Source: Salinarimonas rosea DSM 21201 (GTDB lineage: Bacteria; Pseudomonadota; Alphaproteobacteria; Rhizobiales; Beijerinckiaceae). From it: a stretch of DNA of 38,897 nt. This document shows positions 16,130 to 25,553 of the stretch, piece by piece; within the stretch, counting starts at the first letter, position 1; each line of letters begins with the position of its first letter. The DNA lies in the NCBI RefSeq assembly GCF_000429045.1, contig NZ_AUBC01000032.1, positions 1 through 38,897 of the forward strand, in the 5' to 3' direction. The notes beneath the pieces are model-generated. The model searched no databases. It was not told where the DNA came from and saw only the letters and a list, made by a program, of their open reading frames with translations. The position numbers were made by a program, and so were the translations under genes.

Positions 16130-17284
16130 TCAAGCCCGTCCGGTTCCGCCGAAGAACTCGCGCACCCTGTTCAGGAAGCCGTGGCTTTCCGGATGCGTGT
16201 CCCGCGAGCATTCCGCCTCGAACTCCTGGAGGAGCTCCCGCTGCCTTTTCGTGAGATTCTGTGGCGTCTCGATGACGACCTGGATGTGGAGGTCGCCCAC
16301 GTCGCGCGAGCGGAGCACCGGCATGCCCTTGCCGCGCAAACGGAATTGCTTGCCCGTCTGCGTGCCCGCCGGGATCGGCACGCGCGCGTCGGAGCCGTCG
16401 ATCGTCGGCACGGTGACCTCGCCGCCGAGCGCCGCCTTGATCATCGGGATCGGCACGCGGGCGAACAGGTCCGCCCCGTCGCGCTGGAAGAAGGAATGCG
16501 GGGCGATCGACAGGAATATGTACAGATCCCCCGCCGGGCCGCCGCGCAGCCCCGCCTCGCCCTCGCCGGCGAGCCGGATGCGGGTGCCTTCCTCGACGCC
16601 GGCGGGAATGTTGACCGACAGCGTCCGCTCGCGGGTGACGCGGCCGGCGCCCTGGCAGATCTCGCAGGGATCGTCGATCACCTCGCCGCGGCCGAGGCAG
16701 GTGGGGCAGGCCCGCTCGATCGTGAAGAAGCCCTGTGTCGCGCGCACGCGGCCGTAGCCGTTGCAGGTGCCGCAGGTCTTGGGCTTCGAGCCCGGCTTCG
16801 CGCCGGAGCCGCCACACGCCTCGCAGGCGATGGCGGTGGGGATCTTCAGGTCCTCGGTGCGGCCCTTGAATGCGTCCTCGAGCGTGATCTCGAGGTTGTA
16901 GCGCAGGTCCGCCCCGCGCTCGCGGCCGCCGCCGCCGGCTCCCGCGCGACCGCCGCGGCGCGGCCCGCCCTCGCCGAAGAAGTTCTCGAAGATGTCCGAC
17001 ATGAAGTCGGAGAAGTCCGGCCCGAAGCCGGGCCCGCCGGCAGGGCCTCCGCCGGCGCCCTGGAAGGCGCCGTGGCCGAAGCGGTCGTAGGCCGCCCGCT
17101 TCTGCGGATCGGAGAGGACCTGGTAGGCCTCGTTGAGCTCCTTGAACTTGAGCTCGGCCTCGGCGTTGCCGGGATTACGATCCGGGTGCCATTGCATGGC
17201 GAGCTTGCGGAAGGCGCTCTTGAGGGCCTTCTCGTCCGCCGTCTTCTCGACGCCGAGGATCTCGTAATAGTCGCGCTTCGCCAT
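16130..17284 (-). CDS. dnaJ: Chaperone protein DnaJ
   Basis: Hsp40 co-chaperone of 384 aa that delivers substrates to DnaK and stimulates its ATPase. J domain 1-70 with HPD at 33-35. Gly/Phe-rich linker about 70-125. Four CxxCxGxG zinc repeats: CEACGGSG (154-161), CGTCNGYG (171-178), CPTCLGRG (193-200) and CEICQGAG (207-214). The C-terminal substrate domains run to about 360. All parts are complete. It follows dnaK by 192 bases, with a stable hairpin in the gap. Confidence 0.97.
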   Translation of the reverse strand: MAKRDYYEILGVEKTADEKALKSAFRKLAMQWHPDRNPGNAEAELKFKELNEAYQVLSDPQKRAAYDRFGHGAFQGAGGGPAGGPGFGPDFSDFMSDIFENFFGEGGPRRGGRAGAGGGGRERGADLRYNLEITLEDAFKGRTEDLKIPTAIACEACGGSGAKPGSKPKTCGTCNGYGRVRATQGFFTIERACPTCLGRGEVIDDPCEICQGAGRVTRERTLSVNIPAGVEEGTRIRLAGEGEAGLRGGPAGDLYIFLSIAPHSFFQRDGADLFARVPIPMIKAALGGEVTVPTIDGSDARVPIPAGTQTGKQFRLRGKGMPVLRSRDVGDLHIQVVIETPQNLTKRQRELLQEFEAECSRDTHPESHGFLNRVREFFGGTGRA

Positions 17285-17412
17285 CGGGGAAGGTGCCTTC
17301 GCTCAGTCGCCTCGCAGGATGGGCGAGCGGCCGGGGCTGGGACCCGGCCGTATGGTCGCTCGAACGCCCGCGCGGAGGGTCCCGTGCGGGCGCTTCGTCG
17401 TGGACACGCCGA

Positions 17413-17455
17413 CGCCGCGCCCGCCGGGCTCGAAAGAGCCCGATCGGACGCGGCG
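17413..17455 (-). terminator. Two-tier hairpin between dnaK and dnaJ
   Basis: Inner stem CGGGCTC/GAGCCCG (7 bp, 4-base loop, 17425-17442) is framed by an outer 7-bp stem CGCCGCG/CGCGGCG (17413-17419 with 17449-17455). In the mRNA sense the loop is TTTC. There is no T-run, so it is more likely an attenuator, a partial terminator or an mRNA processing or stability element than a full stop. Confidence 0.5.
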
Positions 17456-17476
17456 CCGCTCAGGAGCGCGTGCTCG

Positions 17477-19399
<1,923 letters not shown>

Positions 19400-19744
19400 G
19401 GCGGGATCCCTCACTTTCAAGCAGACCGCCGAGCCCCGAAGCGACTCGGCCCATGGCTGACTTACAGTTGCCTAGCAGGTTGCTTTCGCTTGCGATTTCG
19501 AGCCGTCCGCCCCCCAGGCATCCGGCTCTTCGTGAACGCGGCTGATATAGGCGTGCCGAAATCACGCCGCAAGGCGGGACATGGGCCGGCGGGCGCGGCG
19601 GTTCAAGGGCGGCAGCGACTTCGATGTCGGTTCCGCAGGTCCCTCGAGCACCTCCCTCGATCACCTCGCGGACGGGCCCGCGGATGGACACGCGTGCGCG
19701 CCTCGCCTAGGGTCGCGCGGTCGCAACCGTCCGGGTGCCGGTAC
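19400..19744. other. Divergent intergenic region between dnaK and the exported-protein gene
   Basis: 345 bases without a convincing gene. On the minus strand it holds an RpoH-type promoter (19545-19573) and a leader of roughly 138 bases to dnaK. A short open frame on the minus strand overlaps the dnaK start and lacks coding character. No clear promoter was found on the plus strand for the gene starting at 19745. Confidence 0.5.
19545..19573 (-). promoter_or_regulatory. Candidate RpoH (sigma-32) promoter of dnaK
   Basis: On the minus strand CTTG (19573-19570) is followed after 18 bases by CCTATAT (19551-19545). This fits the alphaproteobacterial RpoH pattern of CTTG, a 17-18 base spacer and CYTATNT. 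No CIRCE element is present, so control by HrcA is not indicated. Confidence 0.65.
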
Positions 19745-20734
19745 TTGCCTTCCAGAGCCCTCCGCTCTCCAAGAGCCCTGCGCGGAGCCCTCCGCGTCCT
19801 CGCGTTCTCGCTGCTCGCCGGCCCGATGGCGGTCGTGGCGGTGCCTCCCGTCGAGGCGCAGCCGCTGGAGCTGCCGGGGGCGCAGTTCTCGCAGCCGCCG
19901 GCGCCGGTTCCGCAGCCCGCCGCACCGGCCGCGCCGAGCCTGCCGACGACCCCCGACGCGCCCACCGCGCCCCTCCCCGTGGCGCCCCCCGGCACGGTCG
20001 CCGATCCCGCCGCGCCGGCCCTGCCGCCCCCGGCGGACATCACCGAGCTGACGCTCCACCGCGACGCCCGCGAGGGGGCGCTCGACATCGCGCGCACCGG
20101 GCAGGGCCTCGCCGCGACGCTGACGCTCGAGGGCAGGGGCATCTCCAATCCGCAGGAAGCCTGCGCCGTCACCATCGCCGACGGGGTGCGAGGTGCCGAG
20201 GGGGAGGAGGGCGTCGCGCTCTCGCCGGTGACGCCGCTCGGGCGCTACGCCCGCTACCGCCTCGCGGCGCCAGCCTGCCCGGTCGTGGTGACGCTCTTCG
20301 CGGACGCCGCGATCCTGTGGCACGAGGGGTTCTGCACCTTCGAGGCGGCCGATTGCCGGGTCGATCCCAACGGCGTCTGGGGACCGCGGGCGGACGCGCT
20401 GCCGACGGACCCCGTACGGCTCGAGCGCGATCTCGCCGAGGCGGACGAAGCCGTGCGCGCGGCCTTCCGCACGCTCGCCGAGCGCAGCGAGGGGGATGCG
20501 CTGCGCGCGGTTCTCGCCGAGCAGGCGGGCTTCTCGGCGGAGCGCGTCACCGCCTGCGCGCGCTACGAGGGAGAGGAGCGCCAGGGCCTTTGCGCGGCGC
20601 GCTGGACGCAGGCCCGCGCGGCGGGTCTCCAGGAGCGGCTGGGCACGACGCCGGCTCCCGTGCCGCGTGCCGACGCGCCTGCGGCGGTGCCGGAAGCCCC
20701 GGCGCCGCTGTCGATCCTGCCCACGGACAATTGA
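19745..20734 (+). CDS. Exported Pro/Ala-rich protein of unknown function
   Basis: Probable 329-aa secreted protein that I do not recognise. Basic residues at the start (PSRALRSPRALRGALR) and a hydrophobic core (VLAFSLLAGPMAVVAV) form a signal peptide with a likely cut at VEA-QP near residue 40. A Pro/Ala-rich linker (about 45-100) follows, then a globular part (about 105-265) with paired cysteines (EACAVTIADG, APACPVV, GFCTFEAADCRV). The Pro/Ala-rich tail ends SILPTDN. The globular part looks like a domain that could bind peptidoglycan or another ligand, but nothing firm. TTG at 19745 is chosen because it is the only start in frame before the signal peptide; its ribosome site is weak. Confidence 0.65.
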   Translation: MPSRALRSPRALRGALRVLAFSLLAGPMAVVAVPPVEAQPLELPGAQFSQPPAPVPQPAAPAAPSLPTTPDAPTAPLPVAPPGTVADPAAPALPPPADITELTLHRDAREGALDIARTGQGLAATLTLEGRGISNPQEACAVTIADGVRGAEGEEGVALSPVTPLGRYARYRLAAPACPVVVTLFADAAILWHEGFCTFEAADCRVDPNGVWGPRADALPTDPVRLERDLAEADEAVRAAFRTLAERSEGDALRAVLAEQAGFSAERVTACARYEGEERQGLCAARWTQARAAGLQERLGTTPAPVPRADAPAAVPEAPAPLSILPTDN

Positions 20735-20743
20735 GACGCGGTC

Positions 20744-21256
20744 TCACGAGGTCGCGGCTCGGCCGCGCCGCACCTTCTCCCAGCGCTTCACCGCCCGCTC
20801 CCGCCGCACGCGGCCGAGCCGGCGCAGCCAGAAGATTCGGTCGAGCTGGTCGATCTCGTGCTGCAGGCAGGCGGCGCGGAAGCCTTCCGCCGCCTCCTCG
20901 CGCGCGGCGCCGTCGAGGTCGCGATAGGCGACGCGCACCGAGGCCGGCCGCTCGACCTCGTCGGTGATGCCCGGCATCGACACCGAGCCCTCGGTCGCGC
21001 GCGCCGTCTCGTCGGACGCCCACACGACCTTCGGATCGCAATAGACCCTCGGAGCGGCGTCCCCGGGCAGCTCCAGCACGGCGATGCGGCGCATCGCGCC
21101 GACGTGCGGGCCGGTGATGCCGACGCCGGGTGCCGCGCGCATCGTCTCGAGGAGGTCGTCGGCGAGCGCGCGGGTCTCGGCGTCCGGCTCGCCGACGGGG
21201 GCGGCGGGCGCGGAAAGCAGCGGGTCGGGCCAGCGCAGGATGGGGCGCACCGGCAT
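20744..21256 (-). CDS. Peptide-deformylase-like protein lacking two metal ligands
   Basis: 170-aa paralogue of peptide deformylase. The scaffold is clear: ILRWPDPLLSAPAAPVGE at the start, GVGITGPHVG (44-53), ATEGSVSMPG (87-96), EEAAEGFRAACLQHEIDQLDR (120-140). But the key residues differ. His51 replaces the motif 1 Gln, Ser91 (codon TCG) replaces the metal ligand Cys, and Gln137 (codon CAG) replaces the second metal-ligand His. His133 and Glu134 remain. Normal metal binding and deformylation are therefore unlikely. The gene is not broken: length, frame and codon use are normal. Its ATG overlaps the stop of the upstream gene (TGATG). A complete def lies at 5025-5585, so this copy is free to have another role. 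Confidence 0.88.
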   Translation of the reverse strand: MPVRPILRWPDPLLSAPAAPVGEPDAETRALADDLLETMRAAPGVGITGPHVGAMRRIAVLELPGDAAPRVYCDPKVVWASDETARATEGSVSMPGITDEVERPASVRVAYRDLDGAAREEAAEGFRAACLQHEIDQLDRIFWLRRLGRVRRERAVKRWEKVRRGRAATS

Positions 21257-21771
21257 CAGCCGGCCTCGGAGGGCGTGCGGTCGAGCAGCCGGTCGATCGC
21301 CTGCTGGGCGGCCTCGACCTCCGCCTCGTCGGGCAGGTCGCGCCCGCCGGAATTGAGGAAGGCGCTGGCGCGCGCGATCAGGCGCCTGAGTGCCGGTCCG
21401 GTCACCTCGGCCACGTGCGCGGCGTCCTCCGGCTCGCAGGGCGGGCGCAGGGCGCGGATCGCGGTGGTGGCGAGGCGGTCCATGGCACGGGTGAGGGCCT
21501 CGAACGCCGCGCGCCGCTCCTCGGGCAGCGCCGCGTAGGCGGCGTGCGCGGCGGGCGCGCGGCGCAGGTGCGAGGCGGCGAAGTAGGTCGGGTAGTCCAC
21601 CGGCCGCCAGGCGGCGAGGTCGCCGAACGCGTCGGCGTCCTCCGCCGCCAGCTCGACGAGCATGAGGACCTCGCTGAAATGGTTCAGGTAGTCGTTCGAG
21701 AGGCCGCCCGCCGTCGCGTCGGCACCATCGGGCGCCGGCGCCGCTCGCGTCTCGTCGATCGGGCCGTGCAT
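21256..21771 (-). CDS. Conserved-looking hypothetical protein coupled to the deformylase paralogue
   Basis: 171-aa soluble, helical protein that I cannot assign. After a variable first 25 residues, the core reads LSNDYLNHFSEVLMLVELAAED (about 24-45), then WRPVDYPTYFAASHLR and a helix-rich second half (LPEERRAAFEALTRAMDRLATTAIRAL), ending DEAEVEAAQQAIDRLLDRT. No signal peptide or membrane segment. The stop codon overlaps the start of the deformylase-like gene by one base, so the two are almost certainly translated together. I use ATG 21771; an ATG at 21806 is possible. Divergent from the SRAP gene across 100 bases. Confidence 0.7.
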   Translation of the reverse strand: MHGPIDETRAAPAPDGADATAGGLSNDYLNHFSEVLMLVELAAEDADAFGDLAAWRPVDYPTYFAASHLRRAPAAHAAYAALPEERRAAFEALTRAMDRLATTAIRALRPPCEPEDAAHVAEVTGPALRRLIARASAFLNSGGRDLPDEAEVEAAQQAIDRLLDRTPSEAG

Positions 21772-21871
21772 GGATGGTGCACCGTCGGGATCGGGGAGGT
21801 GACGCATCCTGGCGCACGGGGCCGAATAAAGTATTACCTTCGTCCCGGACCCGCGGGACACGAGGTGCGAC

Positions 21872-22624
21872 ATGTGCGGCCGCTTCATCATCACCTCGAC
21901 GCCGGATGTATTTCGCGACACCTTCGGCTACGCGCAGACGCCAAACTTCCCGGCGCGCTACAACGTGGCGCCGACGCAGCCCGTGCCGGTCGTCGTGCAC
22001 GAGGCCGGCGCGCCTCGGTTCCGGCTGGTGCGCTGGGGCTTCCTGCCCTCCTGGACCAAAGACCCGAAGGACTTCCCGCTGGTCATCAACGCGCGGGCCG
22101 AGACGCTGCTCGAGAAGCCGACCTTCAAGGCGGCGATGAAGCGCCGGCGCTGCGTCTTCCTCGCGGACGGCTTCTACGAGTGGCGCCGCGAGGGCCGCGT
22201 CAAGGCGCCCTGGCTGATCCGCATGGCGTCCGGCGGCCCGATGCCGATGGCGGGCCTCTGGGAGACCTACGCCGACCCGAGCGGCGGCGAGATCGACACC
22301 GCGGCAATCGTCACCACGGACGCCAACGGCACGCTGTCTGCCATCCACCACCGCATGCCGGTGATCCTCTCCCTCGAGGACGTGCCCCGCTGGCTCGACG
22401 GCGCGGGCACGAGCGACGTCGAGGCCCGCGCGCTCGCACGTCCCTGCCCGGACGCGTGGATCGACATGGTCCCGGTCTCGCCGCGGGTGAACAAGGTCGC
22501 GAACGACGATGCGCAGAACATCGTGCCGCTCGATGCGGAGGCGCCGGCGCCGGAGGAGCCCCGCGCCGGGCGCGGTCGCACGACGCGCAACACCGACGAG
22601 GACGGGCAGGGGCGGCTGCTGTGA
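21872..22624 (+). CDS. SOS response-associated peptidase (SRAP), YedK/HMCES-like
   Basis: 250-aa SRAP protein that forms a covalent thiazolidine bond to abasic sites in single-stranded DNA and protects them during replication. Cys2, exposed after methionine removal, is the cross-linking residue (MCGRF). Asn73 (INARAE), Glu103 (GFYEW) and His160 (HHRMP) complete the active site as in YedK. The C-terminal 25 residues are charged and probably disordered. No LexA box (GTTC-N7-GTTC) is visible upstream, so SOS control is not shown. A GTCCCG/CGGGAC inverted repeat lies in the short leader. Confidence 0.94.
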   Translation: MCGRFIITSTPDVFRDTFGYAQTPNFPARYNVAPTQPVPVVVHEAGAPRFRLVRWGFLPSWTKDPKDFPLVINARAETLLEKPTFKAAMKRRRCVFLADGFYEWRREGRVKAPWLIRMASGGPMPMAGLWETYADPSGGEIDTAAIVTTDANGTLSAIHHRMPVILSLEDVPRWLDGAGTSDVEARALARPCPDAWIDMVPVSPRVNKVANDDAQNIVPLDAEAPAPEEPRAGRGRTTRNTDEDGQGRLL

Positions 22625-22664
22625 TGGCCGTGGAGGTGCGGGAGGGCAACGAGGATCGGCATAA

Positions 22665-22697
22665 TTGACAAGTTGTTGAAGCGTCGGTAGGCATACT
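22665..22697 (+). promoter_or_regulatory. Possible promoter of the parDE-like pair
   Basis: A perfect TTGACA box at 22665-22670 precedes the toxin-antitoxin pair. The -10 region is weak: TAGGCA at 17 bases, or CATACT at 21 bases, so only the -35 part is convincing. Confidence 0.3.
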
Positions 22698-22793
22698 CGA
22701 GAGGGCGGCAGGCGGCCGTGTGCCCCGAAACTCGGCGGAAGCTACGTCCCCGCTGCGCGCGTTCCAGCCGCCGGGCGATCGACGAGGATGGCG

Positions 22794-23018
22794 ATGGTCA
22801 CTCGGTTTCTGCACCGCGGCCCCGAGCAGCCGACGTCCGAAAGCCCTGCCGAGCGCGACGCGCGCATCGCGTACGAGCGCGAGCTGATCGAAGAGGCGCG
22901 GAGGGAGATCGCTGACGGTCACGCGATCAAGGGCGATGACGCCCGCGAACTCCTCCGCGCATTGAGAGAGGGGCGTCCGATCTCCATCCCGGACACCTCG
23001 TCGCCGCGGCTGCGCTGA
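22794..23018 (+). CDS. ParD-like antitoxin, putative
   Basis: 74-aa charged protein, placed as an antitoxin from its position 6 bases before a ParE-like gene. The helical C-terminal half (ERELIEEARREIADGHAIKGDDARELLRALREGR) resembles the toxin-binding part of ParD or CopG-type antitoxins. I do not see a clear ribbon-helix-helix DNA-binding segment. ATG at 22794 has GAGG 6 bases before it, better than the ATG at 22788. Identification rests mainly on context. Confidence 0.55.
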   Translation: MVTRFLHRGPEQPTSESPAERDARIAYERELIEEARREIADGHAIKGDDARELLRALREGRPISIPDTSSPRLR

Positions 23019-23024
23019 CGACCG

Positions 23025-23339
23025 ATGCCGGCACGATTGTCGCTCGCGCCCGCGGCGGCGCGCGATCTCGATTCAATTCGCGAATGGCTGACGCAGCCGG
23101 GTGCAGGGCGGGCGGCGGCCGAGGTGCTCTTCCAGATACTCGACGCCGTCGACGACGTCGCTCTCGCACCGTTCCGGTGGGCTCCGAGCAGGAGCCATCA
23201 GGGCATGCGGGTGCGCTACGTGCGGGGACACGCGATCATCTACGAAGCCGAGCCGGACCTGCCGGGCACGCCGATCGAGAATGTGGACGTGCTCATCCTG
23301 CGTGTCTTCGCGCCGGGCCAGAACCGCACCGACCTGTGA
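23025..23339 (+). CDS. ParE/RelE superfamily toxin
   Basis: 104-aa protein of the ParE/RelE fold. The N-terminal helix LAPAAARDLDSIREWL (about 7-22) and the core HQGMRVRYVRGHAIIYEAE, followed by VDVLILRVFAPGQN near the end, are the usual ParE blocks; the final strand with R-V-F matches family members. ParE toxins inhibit DNA gyrase, while RelE relatives cut mRNA; which applies cannot be decided here. It is coupled to the putative antitoxin just upstream. Confidence 0.75.
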   Translation: MPARLSLAPAAARDLDSIREWLTQPGAGRAAAEVLFQILDAVDDVALAPFRWAPSRSHQGMRVRYVRGHAIIYEAEPDLPGTPIENVDVLILRVFAPGQNRTDL

Positions 23340-23423
23340 TACCTCGGCAGCGCCCAGGTCTCCGCCACTTTCCTCCCGCGCCCCGCCGTCCTATACCCCC
23401 GGTGCAGGCGGAAGGAGAGCGGG

Positions 23424-24233
23424 ATGAGCGACATGCGGCTCGCGGTGGTCGGCGCGTCCGGGCGAATGGGACGGACGCTGGTGCGGGCGATCGCGCAGAC
23501 GCCGGGCTGCGTCCTCTCGGGCGCGTTCGAGCGTCCGGGAGCGGAGGGGGTCGGCGCCGATGCGGGCGTGCTCGCCGGCCTGCCGGCGCTCGGCGTCGCC
23601 GTCGGCGACGAGCCGGAGCGCGCGCTGGACGGCGCCGAGGCCGTGATCGACTTCACGGCGCCCGCCGCCACGACCGCGCTCGCGGGCCTGTGCGCCGCGC
23701 GCGGCATCGCCCACGTCGTCGGCACGACGGGGCTCTCCGCGCAGGATCTCGCCGTCCTGCGCGATGCCGCGCAACGCTGCTGCGTCGTGCAGTCCGGCAA
23801 CATGTCGCTGGGGGTGAACCTACTCGCGAGCCTGGTGCGGCGCGCCGCCCGCGCGCTCGGACCGGAATTCGACGTCGAGATCGTCGAGATGCACCATCGC
23901 CACAAGGTGGACGCCCCGTCCGGTACGGCGCTGCTGCTGGGCGCCGCCGCCGCGGAAGGCCGCGGCGTCCCGCTCGAGGAGAAGGCGGTGCGCAGCCGCG
24001 ACGGGCACGTCGGCCCGCGGCGCGAGGGCGACATCGGCTTCGCGACCCTGCGCGGCGGCAGCGTCGTCGGCGAGCATTCGGTGATCCTCGCCGGGCCGGG
24101 CGAGCGCATCGAGCTGCGCCACATCGCCGAGGATCGCGGCCTGTTCGCCCGTGGCGCGCTCCAGGCCGCGCTGTGGGCGCGAGGGCGCGCGCCCGGGTTC
24201 CATTCCATGGCCGACGTGCTCGGCCTCGATTGA
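23424..24233 (+). CDS. dapB: 4-hydroxy-tetrahydrodipicolinate reductase
   Basis: NAD(P)H-dependent reductase of 269 aa in the diaminopimelate branch of lysine and cell-wall synthesis. The nucleotide-binding motif [10 protein letters not shown] is at 8-17, VIDFTAP at 74-80, and the [13 protein letters not shown] active-site segment at 157-169, with catalytic His157 and Lys161. [10 protein letters not shown] is the typical C-terminus. AAGGAG precedes the ATG by about 7 bases. It is followed by gpmA 46 bases later, an order common in Hyphomicrobiales. Confidence 0.96.
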   Translation: MSDMRLAVVGASGRMGRTLVRAIAQTPGCVLSGAFERPGAEGVGADAGVLAGLPALGVAVGDEPERALDGAEAVIDFTAPAATTALAGLCAARGIAHVVGTTGLSAQDLAVLRDAAQRCCVVQSGNMSLGVNLLASLVRRAARALGPEFDVEIVEMHHRHKVDAPSGTALLLGAAAAEGRGVPLEEKAVRSRDGHVGPRREGDIGFATLRGGSVVGEHSVILAGPGERIELRHIAEDRGLFARGALQAALWARGRAPGFHSMADVLGLD

Positions 24234-24279
24234 CCCGTCCAGAACCGAGACTTCCCCAACCGAGAAGGACAAGTCCCCC

Positions 24280-24900
24280 ATGGAGCGTCTCCTCGTCCTG
24301 GCCCGCCACGGGCAGAGCGACTGGAACAAGAAGAACCTCTTCACCGGCTGGAAGGACCCCGACCTCACCGAGCTCGGCGTCGAGGAGGCGAGGCTCGGCG
24401 GCCGGCGGCTGAGGGAGCGCGGCTACACGTTCGACGTCGCCTTCACCTCGGCGCTGACGCGCGCGCAGCGCACCTGCGCGATCATGCTCGACGAGCTCGG
24501 CCAGTCGGGCCTCGAGACGATCGCCGACGCGGCCATCAACGAGCGCGACTACGGCGACCTCGCGGGACTGAACAAGGACGACGCCCGCGCGAAGTGGGGC
24601 GAGGAGCAGGTCTTCGTTTGGCGGCGCTCCTACGACGTCCAGCCGCCCGGCGGCGAGAGCCTCAAGGACACGGTCGCGCGCGTGCTGCCCTACTACATCC
24701 GCGAGATCCTGCCCCGCGTCATGCGGGGCGAGAAGGTGCTCGTCGCCGCCCACGGCAACTCCCTGCGCGCGCTGATGATGGTGCTCGACGGGATGACGAC
24801 CGAGGAGGTCTCCAAGCTCGAGCTGCCCACCGGCATCCCGTTCGTCTACCGGCTCGGCGAGGACACGCGCGTCGTCTCCAAGGAGACGATCGACACGTGA
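24280..24900 (+). CDS. gpmA: 2,3-bisphosphoglycerate-dependent phosphoglycerate mutase
   Basis: Interconverts 3- and 2-phosphoglycerate in glycolysis and gluconeogenesis. 206 aa, the short form typical of alphaproteobacteria (the E. coli enzyme is about 250). The catalytic motif [10 protein letters not shown] contains His10, which is phosphorylated. Glu88 (INERDYGDL) and His158 (AAHGNSLRA) complete the site. ATG at 24280 has GAGAAGGA about 9 bases upstream. Its stop overlaps the start of alkB as GTGA. Confidence 0.95.
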   Translation: MERLLVLARHGQSDWNKKNLFTGWKDPDLTELGVEEARLGGRRLRERGYTFDVAFTSALTRAQRTCAIMLDELGQSGLETIADAAINERDYGDLAGLNKDDARAKWGEEQVFVWRRSYDVQPPGGESLKDTVARVLPYYIREILPRVMRGEKVLVAAHGNSLRALMMVLDGMTTEEVSKLELPTGIPFVYRLGEDTRVVSKETIDT

Positions 24901-25553
24901 GCGCGCCGCGGCTCGCGCTGGCGCCGGGGCTCCTCCACGTCCCCGGCTACCTCGACCGGGACGCGCAGGTGCGCCTGCGCGACGCCGTGCGCGCCGTGGT
25001 GCGTGCCGCGCCGCTGTTCACGCCGCGCATGCCGCGCACGGGCAAGCCCTTCTCCGTGCGCATGACGAATTGCGGCGACCTCGGCTGGGTCTCGGACGAG
25101 TCCGGCTACCGCTACCAGCCGACCCATCCCGTCACGGGGGCGTCTTGGCCGGCTATGCCGGACATCGTCCGCGAGGCCTGGGAGGCGCTCGCGGGCCATC
25201 CGCATCCGCCGCAGGCCTGCCTCGTCAACTGGTACGAGCCGACCGCGCGGATGGGCCTGCACCAGGACCGCGACGAGGCGGACCTCGACGCGCCCGTGGT
25301 CTCGCTCTCGCTCGGCGACACGGCCGTGTTCCGCTTCGGCGGCACCGTGCGCAAGGCGCCCACGCGCTCGATCCGCCTCGCCTCCGGCGACGCCGTCGTG
25401 ATCGGCGGCGCCTCGCGGCTCGCCTTCCACGGCGTCGACCGCATCCTGCCCGGCACCGCGACGCTGCTCGACGCGCCCGGGCGCATCAATCTCACCCTGC
25501 GCCGCGTGACCCCGCCCGCCCGCCCCGACGCTCCGATCGGAGGATCCCGATGA
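24897..25553 (+). CDS. alkB: AlkB-type DNA dealkylation dioxygenase
   Basis: Fe(II)- and 2-oxoglutarate-dependent dioxygenase of 218 aa that repairs 1-methyladenine and 3-methylcytosine in DNA by oxidative demethylation. His122 and Asp124 (GLHQDRDE) and His178 (LAFHGVDRI) bind iron; Arg196 and Arg202 (RINLTLR) bind 2-oxoglutarate. [18 protein letters not shown] (about 56-73) is the AlkB substrate-lid region. GTG start overlaps the gpmA stop by four bases, and its own stop overlaps the next ATG, so three genes are coupled. No Ada box was seen. Confidence 0.93.
   Translation: MSAPRLALAPGLLHVPGYLDRDAQVRLRDAVRAVVRAAPLFTPRMPRTGKPFSVRMTNCGDLGWVSDESGYRYQPTHPVTGASWPAMPDIVREAWEALAGHPHPPQACLVNWYEPTARMGLHQDRDEADLDAPVVSLSLGDTAVFRFGGTVRKAPTRSIRLASGDAVVIGGASRLAFHGVDRILPGTATLLDAPGRINLTLRRVTPPARPDAPIGGSR

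Noticed and set aside
19400-19560. A CIRCE element before dnaK
   Set aside because: No TTAGCACTC-N9-GAGTGCTAA-like repeat is present.
21772-21871. A LexA box upstream of the SRAP gene
   Set aside because: I looked for GTTC-N7-GTTC, the alphaproteobacterial form, and did not find it. The GTCCCG/CGGGAC repeat there is a different kind of element.
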